Shown: piece by piece, positions 40,062 to 47,120 of the stretch | How the letters are laid out: every line of letters begins with the position of its first letter | Position numbering within the stretch: position 1 is the stretch's first letter | Made by a program: the position numbers and the translations under genes | The notes under the pieces: model-generated | Told to the model about the DNA's origin: nothing | The model's input: only the letters and a program-made list of their open reading frames with translations | Database searches by the model: none | Assembly (NCBI RefSeq): GCF_900184035.1 | Contig: NZ_FXWP01000009.1 | Coordinates: forward strand, 372,001-436,000 | Length of the DNA stretch: 64,000 nt | Source of the DNA: Kosakonia pseudosacchari | GTDB lineage: Bacteria > Pseudomonadota > Gammaproteobacteria > Enterobacterales > Enterobacteriaceae | Direction: 5' to 3'

Positions 40062-40955
40062 TTATGCCCGCGCCAGGCGGCGCAGACGAAAACCAAACAC
40101 ATTGATATACAGCCCCGCCATCACCAGCACGGCTCCGACCAGTTGTAACGCGGAGAGCGTCTCACCCAGCAGTAACGCGGCACTCGCCATGCCGACCACC
40201 GGCACCAACAGCGACAGCGGCGCCACACGCCAGGTTTCGTAACGACCCAGCAGCGTGCCCCAGATGCCATATCCCAGAATGGTGGCGATAAACGCCAGAT
40301 AGACCAGCGACAGCAGCGTGGTTAAATCAATACTGACTACGCTTTGCAGCATCAGCGCCGGGCCATCGAAAACCAGCGAGGCGACCATAAACGGCACAAT
40401 CGGGATCAGCGCGCTCCATACCACCAGCGACATGATCGCCGGGCGCGAGCTGTGCTGCATGATTTTTTTATTGAAGATATTGCCGCAGGCCCAGCTAAAC
40501 GCGCCCGCCAGCGTCAACAGGAACCCCAGCAGCGGAACATGCTGGCCGTTCAGGCTGGACTCGATCAGCACCAGCACGCCCAGCACCGCAAGCGTGATGC
40601 CAACCAGTTGTTTTATCTGTAAACGTTCGCCAAACACGCCGGCGCCGAGAATAATGGTGAAAAACGCCTGCGCCTGTAACACCAGCGACGCCAGCCCTGC
40701 GGGCATGCCAAACTTGATTGCGCAAAACAGAAAAGCGAACTGCCCGAAACTGATCGTCAGGCCGTAACCCAACAACAAACGCAGCGGCACTTTGGGGCGA
40801 GCAACGAACAGAATGGCCGGAAAAGCCACCAGCACAAAGCGTAACCCGGCCAGCATCAATGGCGGCATATTGTGCAGACCCACTTTAATCACCACAAAAT
40901 TCAGCCCCCACGCTACAACTACCAGCATCGCCAGCAGGACATCTTTACGCGTCAT
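40062..40955 (-). CDS. eamA: EamA, cysteine/O-acetylserine exporter
   Basis: 297 residues, ten hydrophobic segments in two EamA repeats, DMT superfamily. Exports O-acetylserine and cysteine metabolites in E. coli (YdeD). Typical opening VVAWGLNFVVIKVGLHNMPPL and the WACGNIFNKKIMQHSSRP segment. Convergent with marB, as in E. coli. Confidence 0.95.
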   Translation of the reverse strand: MTRKDVLLAMLVVVAWGLNFVVIKVGLHNMPPLMLAGLRFVLVAFPAILFVARPKVPLRLLLGYGLTISFGQFAFLFCAIKFGMPAGLASLVLQAQAFFTIILGAGVFGERLQIKQLVGITLAVLGVLVLIESSLNGQHVPLLGFLLTLAGAFSWACGNIFNKKIMQHSSRPAIMSLVVWSALIPIVPFMVASLVFDGPALMLQSVVSIDLTTLLSLVYLAFIATILGYGIWGTLLGRYETWRVAPLSLLVPVVGMASAALLLGETLSALQLVGAVLVMAGLYINVFGFRLRRLARA

Positions 40956-41148
40956 TCTTCGCCCTTTCTTTTTTAAACTTTTGTAAAAAATTTACGTTAA
41001 CGCAAAAAATTGTACAGCGACAGATCATTAATTCAGGTAGGTCAGTTTGGGCATTTCCCGACAAAACTGCGGTTGTACATCACACTTTATGCATGTTAAA
41101 GCTGTATACATCACAAAAAAATATAACAACAGCATGTCGGGAAGGAAC

Positions 41149-42336
41149 ATGACCACCAGGCAAACACGCTCCACCGCCGCTTTACTGGCGTCTTCACTTT
41201 TATTAACCATTGGACGCGGCGCCACGCTGCCGTTTATGACCATCTACCTGAATCGCCAGTACGGGATGGCGGTCGATCAGGTCGGTTACGCCATGTCTAT
41301 TGCGCTCACGATTGGCGTGGTGTTCAGCCTCGGCTTCGGCATGCTGGCGGATAAGTTCGATAAAAAGCGCTATATGCTGCTGGCGATTGTCGCCTTTATT
41401 GCCGGTTTTGCCGCCATTCCGCTATCGCATCATGCCGGGCTGGTAGTGCTGTTTTTTGCCCTGATTAACTGCGCTTATTCAGTGTTTTCCACCGTGCTGA
41501 AGGCTTACTTTGCCGACACACTCGCGCCGACGGCGAAAGCGAAAATTTTCTCCCTTAACTACACCGTACTGAATGTCGGCTGGACCGTCGGCCCGCCGCT
41601 CGGCACGCTGCTGGTCATGCAGAGCATTAACTTGCCGTTCTGGCTGGCGGCAATCTGTGCGGCCTTTCCGCTGGTATTTATTCAGCTGTTTGTTCGCCGC
41701 GTCGCGGTTAGCGAAAGTTCCGACAGCCCTGTGGCGTGGGATCCTTCCGTGTTGCTGAAAGATAAAGCGCTCGGCTGGTTTACCTTATCGAACTTTCTCG
41801 CGTCGTTTGTCGCCGGCTCTTTTGCTTCCTGCCTCTCACAATATGTGATGACGGTGACCAGCAGTGATTTTGCAGAGCGCGTGGTGGCCGTGGTGCTGCC
41901 GGTCAACGCCGCGATTGTGGTCACCTTGCAGTATGCGGTTGGCCGTAAACTCACCGCCTCCAACCTGCGCCCGGCAATGGCAATTGGCACCTTCAGTTTC
42001 GTTATCGGCCTTATCGGTTTTATGTTATCCGGCGATAACTTGTGGTTTTGGGGGCTTTCCGCTGCGGTGTTTACGCTGGGAGAAGTGATCTACGCCCCTG
42101 GTGAATATATGTTGATCGATAACATCGCCCCGCCGGGAATGAAAGCGACTTACTTCTCCGCGCAGGCGCTGGGCTGGCTGGGCGCGGCCATGAACCCGTT
42201 ACTCACCGGGGTTATCCTGACCACGCTGCCTGCGGCGTCGCTGTTTGTCATCCTGATGGTGACCATCATTGTGGCCTGGCTGATGATGCTCAAAGGCATG
42301 CAGGCCCGCCCCATGGGCAGCTTGCAGGCGCAATAG
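41149..42336 (+). CDS. ydeE: YdeE, MFS transporter
   Basis: 395 residues from ATG at 41149, the length of E. coli YdeE; GAAGGA is just upstream. MFS protein with twelve hydrophobic segments and the LADKFDKKRYMLLAI loop typical of motif A. Reported in E. coli as an exporter of dipeptides or arabinose; the substrate here is inferred only by homology. Confidence 0.93.
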   Translation: MTTRQTRSTAALLASSLLLTIGRGATLPFMTIYLNRQYGMAVDQVGYAMSIALTIGVVFSLGFGMLADKFDKKRYMLLAIVAFIAGFAAIPLSHHAGLVVLFFALINCAYSVFSTVLKAYFADTLAPTAKAKIFSLNYTVLNVGWTVGPPLGTLLVMQSINLPFWLAAICAAFPLVFIQLFVRRVAVSESSDSPVAWDPSVLLKDKALGWFTLSNFLASFVAGSFASCLSQYVMTVTSSDFAERVVAVVLPVNAAIVVTLQYAVGRKLTASNLRPAMAIGTFSFVIGLIGFMLSGDNLWFWGLSAAVFTLGEVIYAPGEYMLIDNIAPPGMKATYFSAQALGWLGAAMNPLLTGVILTTLPAASLFVILMVTIIVAWLMMLKGMQARPMGSLQAQ

Positions 42337-42392
42337 TAAAAACCGGTTGCTGAACACCTCCAAAGGAGGGGGTGTTCATTCAGGGATAAAAG

Positions 42393-42415
42393 CGGCGCAC
42401 CAGGCGCCGTTTTTT
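42393..42415 (+). terminator. ydeE terminator
   Basis: CGGCGC (42393-42398) / GCGCCG (42404-42409) with a 5-base loop and TTTTTT. It lies between the convergent ydeE and methionine-synthase-like genes. A second, bulged hairpin (42350-42379) stands just upstream. Confidence 0.88.
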
Positions 42416-42417
42416 CT

Positions 42418-43521
42418 TTACCATACCTGGTCGGCGATTTTCGTTACCAGCCGCACTTTGTCCCACTGCTGGTCCGCCGTGAGCGTGTTGCCCTCTTCGG
42501 TGGAAGCAAAACCGCACTGCGGACTGAGGCAAATCTGGTTGATATCGACAAACTTTGCCGCTTCCTGAATACGCGCTTTTACCCCTTCCGGGTTTTCCAG
42601 CTCGCCATTTTTGGTGGTGATAAGCCCCAGCACCACCTGCTGTTTGCCCGGACGGACAAAACGCAGCGGAGCGAAATCGCCGGAACGATCGTTGTCATAT
42701 TCAAGGAAGAACGCGTCAACATTCACGCTACCGAACAGCACTTCTGCCACCGGTTCGTAACCGCCTTCGGCGATCCAGGTGGAGCGGAAATTACCGCGGC
42801 AGACATGCAGACCAATGGTTAAATCGTCCGGTTTACCTTCCAGCGCCTTATTAATCACGCGGGCATAAATGCGCGCCAGTTCATCGGGATCGTCGCCACG
42901 TTCGCGGATTTGTCGGCGCTGGTCGTCAGAGCAGAGATAGGCCCAAACCGTATCATCCAGTTGCAGATAGCGGCAGCCTGCGTCGTAGAACGCATGGATC
43001 GCATCGCGCCAGGTAGTCGCCAGATCGTCAAAATAGGCGTCAAGCTGCGGATAAACCGTGGCGTCAATGTCTTTGCGCCCGCCGCGAAAGTGCAGCACGC
43101 TTGGGCTGGGAATGGTCATCTTCGGTTGCGCGGTGCCGCTGATGCTTTTCAGATAGCGGAAATCTTCCAGCATCGGGTGATTGCCAAAGCGTAATTTACC
43201 GGTGACGCGCACGCCGTGGGCTTTAGTTTGCACACCGTTAAACTGAATGCCTTTATCAGAATCGTAGCGCTCCACACCGTCGAGACCGTCGAAGAAGTCA
43301 AAATGCCACCATGCGCGGCGAAACTCGCCGTCGGTAACGACATGCAGACCGCAGGCACATTGCTGCTCGACCACCTGGCGAATCGCGTCATCTTCCACAC
43401 TGCGCAACTGCTGAGCGCTAATTTCACCCTGCGCAAACTGCAAACGCGCCTGCTTGATGGCGTCCGGGCGCAAGAAACTGCCAACTACGTCTGCACGGAA
43501 TGGGGCCTGATGTCGCTGCAT
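42418..43521 (-). CDS. Cobalamin-independent methionine synthase-like protein (MetE C-terminal type)
   Basis: 367 residues, single-domain relative of the MetE catalytic half (YxjG/YxjH type). The predicted reaction is methyl transfer to homocysteine or a related thiol. Zinc-ligand candidates are the His and Cys of GLHVCRGN and a late Cys in CLSPQCGFAST. The DVVGSFLRP and YLQLDDTVWAYLC motifs are typical. GAGGAG stands 6 bases before the ATG at 43521. Tandem MetJ-type boxes lie about 60-80 bp upstream, which supports a role in methionine metabolism. Confidence 0.87.
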   Translation of the reverse strand: MQRHQAPFRADVVGSFLRPDAIKQARLQFAQGEISAQQLRSVEDDAIRQVVEQQCACGLHVVTDGEFRRAWWHFDFFDGLDGVERYDSDKGIQFNGVQTKAHGVRVTGKLRFGNHPMLEDFRYLKSISGTAQPKMTIPSPSVLHFRGGRKDIDATVYPQLDAYFDDLATTWRDAIHAFYDAGCRYLQLDDTVWAYLCSDDQRRQIRERGDDPDELARIYARVINKALEGKPDDLTIGLHVCRGNFRSTWIAEGGYEPVAEVLFGSVNVDAFFLEYDNDRSGDFAPLRFVRPGKQQVVLGLITTKNGELENPEGVKARIQEAAKFVDINQICLSPQCGFASTEEGNTLTADQQWDKVRLVTKIADQVW

Positions 43522-43581
43522 ATTACTCTCCTCTGCGCCGGGGAATGATTTCCCGACGTGATAATTCATTATTTGAACTTT

Positions 43582-43605
43582 AGACTTCTGGATGTCTAAA
43601 TGTCC
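43582..43605 (-). promoter_or_regulatory. Tandem MetJ boxes
   Basis: Three adjoining octamers AGACTTCT, GGATGTCT and AAATGTCC match the met box AGACGTCT at 7/8, 6/8 and 5/8. Two or more contiguous boxes are the minimum for MetJ binding. They stand upstream of the methionine-synthase-like gene, on its promoter side. Confidence 0.7.
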
Positions 43606-43648
43606 AAACAAAATGTCACAGCGCAGGAAAAGCGGCAACCGAGAAAAT

Positions 43649-43686
43649 TTCACGGCACATGAAGAAATTTCAACATGCGCCGTGAA
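43649..43686 (-). terminator. Hairpin after the rhodanese gene
   Basis: Inverted repeat TTCACGGCACATG (43649-43661) / CATGCGCCGTGAA (43674-43686), 12 of 13 pairs, loop 12 bases. On the minus strand it is followed by ATTTTC. It starts 13 bases after the rhodanese stop, so a terminator is likely. Confidence 0.6.
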
Positions 43687-43699
43687 GGAGAAAGGATAC

Positions 43700-44113
43700 T
43701 TAGTGAGGTGTTTCAGTGGTGTTGCTGGCGAAGGTATATCCTTCATCTTCCCAGCCGGTGATGCCGCCAATCATGATTTTCACCGCCAGCCCCAGGCGCG
43801 CCAGCTTCAGCGCGGCGCGATCGGCACCATTGCAGTGTGGCCCGGCGCAATAGACGACAAACAGCGTATCCGCCGGCCAGCGGGCCATGTATTCAGCGGT
43901 CATCATGCTATGCGGCAAATGCAATGCCCCCGGCAGGTGACGGCGGGCAAAAGCCTGCGGGCTGCCCACCACATGCAACAGGACAAAATCCTGTTCATTA
44001 TTGGTGATCGCGTGATGGACATCGGCGCAGTCGGTTTCGACGCTCAGACGGTGCTGGAAATGGCTCGCGGCCTCTTCCGGCGATGCGGCGGGGATATCAG
44101 TTACATAGCTCAT
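43700..44113 (-). CDS. Rhodanese-like sulfurtransferase
   Basis: 137 residues, single rhodanese domain. Active-site cysteine in VVYCAGPHCNGADRAA, preceded by HLPGALHLPH. Predicted to carry a persulfide; acceptor unknown. Divergent from an FtrA-like regulator (67 bp), a pairing I recall from other enterobacteria. Confidence 0.87.
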   Translation of the reverse strand: MSYVTDIPAASPEEAASHFQHRLSVETDCADVHHAITNNEQDFVLLHVVGSPQAFARRHLPGALHLPHSMMTAEYMARWPADTLFVVYCAGPHCNGADRAALKLARLGLAVKIMIGGITGWEDEGYTFASNTTETPH

Positions 44114-44180
44114 CGTCTTTTCTCCTTGTTTGTGTTAACACTAATCTAACTAACACCGGACAACCTCACTGCCCCCTTCT

Positions 44181-45185
44181 ATGCCAGATAACACCAGGAT
44201 AATGACAACTTCACGACACGCCCCTGCCCGCCACCGTGTGGTCGCGCTTGCCTATGATGGGCTGTGCACCTTTGAATTTGGCGTCGCCACGGAAATTTTC
44301 GGTTTGCCGCGCCCGGAGCTTGGCGATAACTGGTACACCTTTACCGTTGCCGCCGTGGATGAGGGGGAATTACGGGCCACGGGCGGTATTCGCGTGATGG
44401 CGGAAGGCGGGCTGGCGCTACTCGAAGACGCGGACACCATTGTGGTTCCCGGCTGGCGCGGCGCGCAGACTCCCGTACCGGCCGCATTATGCAGCGCGCT
44501 GTATCAAGCCTGGCAGCGCGGCTGCCGCGTCATTTCTATTTGTTCGGGGGTATTTGTCCTGGCGGCAGCCGGGTTGCTTAATGGCCGTAAAGCCACCACG
44601 CACTGGCGCTATACAGATATGCTGCGGGAAGCCTATCCGGCGATTATCGTGCTGGATGACGCCCTCTATTACGATGAAGGAAACGTGATGACCTCGGCGG
44701 GCAGCGCGGCGGGGATCGATTTGTGCCTGCACGTCGTGCGCGAAGATTTTGGTATTGACGTCGCGAATAATGTCGCCCGACGGCTGGTGGTGCAGCCGCA
44801 CCGGGATGGCTCACAAACCCAGCAGCTTCAACGCCCGGTAGCGCGCACGCGTGAAAGCCGCCAGTTAGGACAGTTATTCGATTATCTCCATCAACACTTA
44901 GCAGGCAGCCACACAGTAGCCTCGCTGGCGAAACAAACGGGTATGAGCCCGCGTACGTTTTTGCGCCGTTTCGAAGAATCGACCGGAACCACCCCCGCAC
45001 GCTGGATTTTGCAGGAACGATTACGGCGGGCTGAAGATTTACTGATTCATTCACGAATGAGCATTGAGTTGATTGCCGGGCACAGCGGATTCGCGACGGC
45101 GGCTTCACTGCGCCACCATTTTCAGCAGCAGCGTGGAATATCTCCGGCGGCATTCCGCAAAAAATTTACCGCTGCGACGAAATAA
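44181..45185 (+). CDS. FtrA/GlxA-type AraC transcriptional regulator
   Basis: 334 residues: an N-terminal DJ-1/PfpI-like domain (about 15-190, with the cysteine elbow SICSGVFVLAAAG) and a C-terminal AraC HTH pair (VASLAKQTGMSPRTFLRRF and IELIAGHSGFATAASLRHHF). The ATG at 44202 is an alternative; AGGA at 44196-44199 is too close to it to decide. Probably controls the divergent rhodanese gene. Confidence 0.87.
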   Translation: MPDNTRIMTTSRHAPARHRVVALAYDGLCTFEFGVATEIFGLPRPELGDNWYTFTVAAVDEGELRATGGIRVMAEGGLALLEDADTIVVPGWRGAQTPVPAALCSALYQAWQRGCRVISICSGVFVLAAAGLLNGRKATTHWRYTDMLREAYPAIIVLDDALYYDEGNVMTSAGSAAGIDLCLHVVREDFGIDVANNVARRLVVQPHRDGSQTQQLQRPVARTRESRQLGQLFDYLHQHLAGSHTVASLAKQTGMSPRTFLRRFEESTGTTPARWILQERLRRAEDLLIHSRMSIELIAGHSGFATAASLRHHFQQQRGISPAAFRKKFTAATK

Positions 45186-45198
45186 TTCACGCTATTCA

Positions 45199-45215
45199 TC
45201 TTTTATTGAGGTTTA
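45199..45215 (+). promoter_or_regulatory. Possible PhoP box upstream of mgtS
   Basis: TCTTTT-N5-GGTTTA resembles the PhoP direct repeat (T/G)GTTTA-N5-(T/G)GTTTA, with the right half perfect and the left half 4/6. No good -10 stands at the usual 12-base distance, so the call is weak. E. coli mgtS is PhoP-activated. Confidence 0.3.
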
Positions 45216-45294
45216 CCTGGCTACTCTTTCTCCATCGCGGCAACCAATTAAGGTAAGAGAGGCACGTTGGTTAATTAAATGGAGAATTGACACC

Positions 45295-45387
45295 ATGGCA
45301 AATATGCATGTTTTTATCGCAGTACTGGGCGTGATTGTTTTTTCCGGGTTCCTTGCTGCTTATTTCAGCCATAAATGGGATGACTGA
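45295..45387 (+). CDS. mgtS: MgtS, small membrane protein stabilising MgtA
   Basis: 30 residues, MANMHVFIAVLGVIVFSGFL then AAYFSHKWDD, nearly the same as E. coli MgtS (31 residues). A single transmembrane helix. In E. coli it protects the Mg2+ importer MgtA from FtsH and binds PitA when Mg2+ is low. GGAG at 45281-45284 precedes the ATG. Position between ydeE and dcp is as in E. coli. Confidence 0.93.
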   Translation: MANMHVFIAVLGVIVFSGFLAAYFSHKWDD

Positions 45388-45414
45388 TGAACGCTGATAA
45401 TCCCCCGCCGATAT

Positions 45415-45449
45415 GGCCCCTTGCGAAAAAACGTAAGGGGCCTTTTTTT
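45415..45449 (+). terminator. mgtS terminator
   Basis: Stem GGCCCCTTGCG (45415-45425) / CGTAAGGGGCC (45432-45442), one G-T pair, loop of six A, tail of seven T. Strong intrinsic terminator. Confidence 0.95.
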
Positions 45450-45469
45450 GTTCGTCCCGCACGACAGGC

Positions 45470-45562
45470 AAAAAAAAACCGCCCTTTAAAGGCGGCCAAT
45501 GCTTGCATGGATAGATTGATCTTGTTCTACGCGCTAACTCAAACTGCGGGTTAACGGACTGC
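45470..45562 (-). ncRNA. mgrR: Probable MgrR small RNA
   Basis: The minus strand ends in an intrinsic terminator (CCGCC at 45491-45495 read in reverse, GGCGG at 45479-45483, then eight T at 45471-45478). About 90 bases upstream is a PhoP-type promoter, so a transcript of roughly 90 nt is predicted with no gene inside. E. coli MgrR is a PhoP-activated Hfq RNA of 98 nt next to mgtS. Size, neighbour and regulation fit; I could not align it to the E. coli RNA. Confidence 0.6.
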
Positions 45563-45567
45563 CAACC

Positions 45568-45602
45568 AATCTAGCATTGCTTTCCTCAATAAAAGCTAAA
45601 CA
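45568..45602 (-). promoter_or_regulatory. PhoP-type promoter of the small RNA
   Basis: On the minus strand: TGTTTA-GCTTT-TATTGA (45602-45586), exactly 12 bases, then TAGATT (45573-45568) preceded by TGC, an extended -10. Left half of the PhoP repeat is perfect, right half 4/6. The 12-base spacing is the one found in PhoP-activated promoters. Confidence 0.6.
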
Positions 45603-45772
45603 AGCGGAACACGCGGCCCGATCGCGTCGCGGTTGAAACGGGTTTCATCGAAACGTTTTTCTGTCGAGAGTTCTCTTTTGCCCTTGAAATTACAGAAGAT
45701 ATATCTTTCGGCGTATAAAGTTTGTGATAACGTCAGATCTCCATTTCACAGGCCGGAGGGGTTATCCCCAAT

Positions 45773-45943
45773 ATCAAATTTAAATGCCCGGTTTGCAGCA
45801 GCCAGAAGTTTTTATTTACTACATTCTGCCCGGGCCAACGTATGCCTCATGGGGCCATTTGCTCGGTTTGTGGCGCAAGACTTACAGCAAAATCCTGTAT
45901 ACCCGCACTCCGAAGAAGACGGTGGCCAAAGCAAGTGTTATAG
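45773..45943 (+). CDS. Zinc-ribbon small protein with non-AUG start (YmcF/YnfQ-like)
   Basis: 56 codons ending in TAG one base before a terminator. The frame reads KFKCPVCSSQKFLFTTFC and HGAICSVCGARLTAKS: two C-x2-C knuckles 24 residues apart, a zinc ribbon. No ATG, GTG or TTG lies between the strong ribosome site GGAGGGG (45755-45761) and the first Cys codon; ATC at 45773 is the best-placed start, with ATC at 45764 too close. The cold-shock proteins YmcF and YnfQ of E. coli are, from memory, similar in size and reported to use a non-AUG start. A decayed gene is the alternative. Confidence 0.6.
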   Translation: MKFKCPVCSSQKFLFTTFCPGQRMPHGAICSVCGARLTAKSCIPALRRRRWPKQVL

Positions 45944-45944
45944 G

Positions 45945-45968
45945 AAGGGCCTCACAGGAGGCCCTTTT
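45945..45968 (+). terminator. Terminator after the zinc-ribbon ORF
   Basis: AAGGGCCT (45945-45952) / AGGCCCTT (45959-45966), loop of six, followed by a run of T (45965-45968). It begins one base after the TAG, which supports that reading frame. Confidence 0.88.
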
Positions 45969-45980
45969 AATTTCCTTTAT

Positions 45981-46409
45981 TCAGGCGTTTTTCGCTTTCC
46001 CTAAAGAAAAGCCGCTCACTTTCGCAATATGCACGCGCAATATTGTTCCTTTTACGCTCGTCCAGCCGCCATTTCCCGTCATCCACGACGGATCTTTAAT
46101 ATGCAAATAATTAAGCGGAATATCGTGCCCCTCTTCCACGCGATAATCATTAGCCAGCTCATCAAAGAAAAGCGCGATGGAATTTTTCAGCGACGCGTCA
46201 TCCCCCTGAATAGATCGAATAGATTTCGCGGTATATAGCGCATATTCTTGCCCGGAGACGAGTTCACCCGCCACGACCTGGCCGCCGACAACCAGCGTCA
46301 CTACCATACCCGCACCGAGGTTGGCACAGGAAACCAGATGCGATAAGGCGCTATCCTGGGTGCTCACCGTGGGAGCGGCCGTTTCTGAGACTTCACGTTC
46401 ATTTGCCAT
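45981..46409 (-). CDS. GvpU-like protein, orphan
   Basis: 142 residues. The pattern VSCANLGAGMVVTLVVGGQV, AGELVSGQEY, a mid helix, YLHIKDPSW and a terminal VKGTILRVHIAKVSGFSLG matches the gas-vesicle accessory family GvpU as I remember it. No other gas-vesicle gene (gvpA and so on) is in the window, so the name gives family membership, not function. The upstream 72-residue gene is on the same strand, with a hairpin between them. Confidence 0.6.
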   Translation of the reverse strand: MANEREVSETAAPTVSTQDSALSHLVSCANLGAGMVVTLVVGGQVVAGELVSGQEYALYTAKSIRSIQGDDASLKNSIALFFDELANDYRVEEGHDIPLNYLHIKDPSWMTGNGGWTSVKGTILRVHIAKVSGFSLGKAKNA

Positions 46410-46431
46410 TTATACCTCCGCGTACCACATG

Positions 46432-46453
46432 AAAAAACCGCCCGCAGGCGGTT
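46432..46453 (-). terminator. Terminator between the two small minus-strand genes
   Basis: On the minus strand AACCGCC-TGCG-GGCGGTT followed by six T (stem 46436-46442 / 46447-46453). It lies 6 bases after the stop of the 72-residue gene and only 22 bases before the GvpU-like start, so the GvpU-like gene either relies on read-through or has a promoter inside the hairpin region. Confidence 0.8.
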
Positions 46454-46458
46454 GTTGA

Positions 46459-46677
46459 TCAGTAAAATTTTCGGATGGCTTGTTCAGTTTCCTGCTGGCT
46501 GACCAGGTCAGAAAATCGGGCAACGAGGAAGGTTTCTCCGTCAAGTTCCCAGGATTCAATTGGGATTTCCAGAAAAGAGCTTTGCTCATTTTTAAACGTG
46601 ACCGATTTTGCATTATCTTCCACGGTCACGTTTTCAACCTTACCACCGGCGCGTATTACCACTACATTTTTGGTCAT
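46459..46677 (-). CDS. Small protein of unknown function, 72 residues
   Basis: 72 residues, acidic, beta-rich by eye (KNVVVIRAGGKVENVTVEDN, SSFLEIPIESWELDGETFLV), no signal peptide, no cysteine. An AGG ribosome site precedes the ATG. I do not recognise it. The same strand carries the GvpU-like gene after a terminator, so a functional link is possible but not shown. Confidence 0.7.
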   Translation of the reverse strand: MTKNVVVIRAGGKVENVTVEDNAKSVTFKNEQSSFLEIPIESWELDGETFLVARFSDLVSQQETEQAIRKFY

Positions 46678-47120
46678 GTCGGTTACCTCAGTTGCTTAAA
46701 TAGCACTCGACATTAGCACAGCCACTTTCTCAATGCCTGTGTAATGCCACAGAATGTTAAGCCGTAAAATCAGGTTCTTTAATTTGGCTTAATGAAAGGG
46801 ATAACGCTACGCCAGGAAGTGTGAACCAGCCCGCAATTTAATAAATGAAATGGGTAAAAACAGGGATTTGAAGCGCGGTGATTTAAGAAAAACGCCAGAG
46901 GCCTTTAAGAAAAAAAGCCTCTGGCGATACAGATTTCGGTGATGCCGGGTGCCTCCCGGTGAGTCTGCTCCAGCCCGCAGAACTCGCTTTCACCCCAAAA
47001 AGGTATGACTGGTAGCCCCTCCGCGCAGGGGGATTCATCACCACGTCCACGTTATTTGCCGGGCATATTCAGGTCAATGCTCTGGCGGGTTATGTAAGTT
47101 TTTAAAGCAATTTTCTCGCG
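46678..47120. other. Gene-free stretch rich in inverted repeats
   Basis: About 440 bp without a supported ORF. It holds a perfect 10-bp inverted repeat, CGCCAGAGGC (46893-46902) / GCCTCTGGCG (46917-46926), then CCGGG-x5-CCCGG near 46950, CTGC-x8-GCAG near 46973 and CCCCT-x6-AGGGG near 47020. An RNA or a decayed small-RNA/toxin locus is possible. I cannot name it. Confidence 0.5.

Noticed and set aside
45545..45582. Eight-codon minus-strand ORF (MLDWLAVR) with a GAGGA ribosome site
   Set aside because: It overlaps the extended -10 of the PhoP-type promoter, so it would lie mostly outside the predicted transcript.
45784..46110. Plus-strand frame starting MPGLQQPEVF through the zinc-ribbon region
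   Set aside because: It reads through the terminator at 45945-45968 and into the antisense of the GvpU-like gene; the alternative frame gives a clean zinc ribbon that stops at the terminator.
46860..47060. hok/sok-type toxin locus
   Set aside because: The hairpins are suggestive, but no Hok-like peptide is found on either strand.
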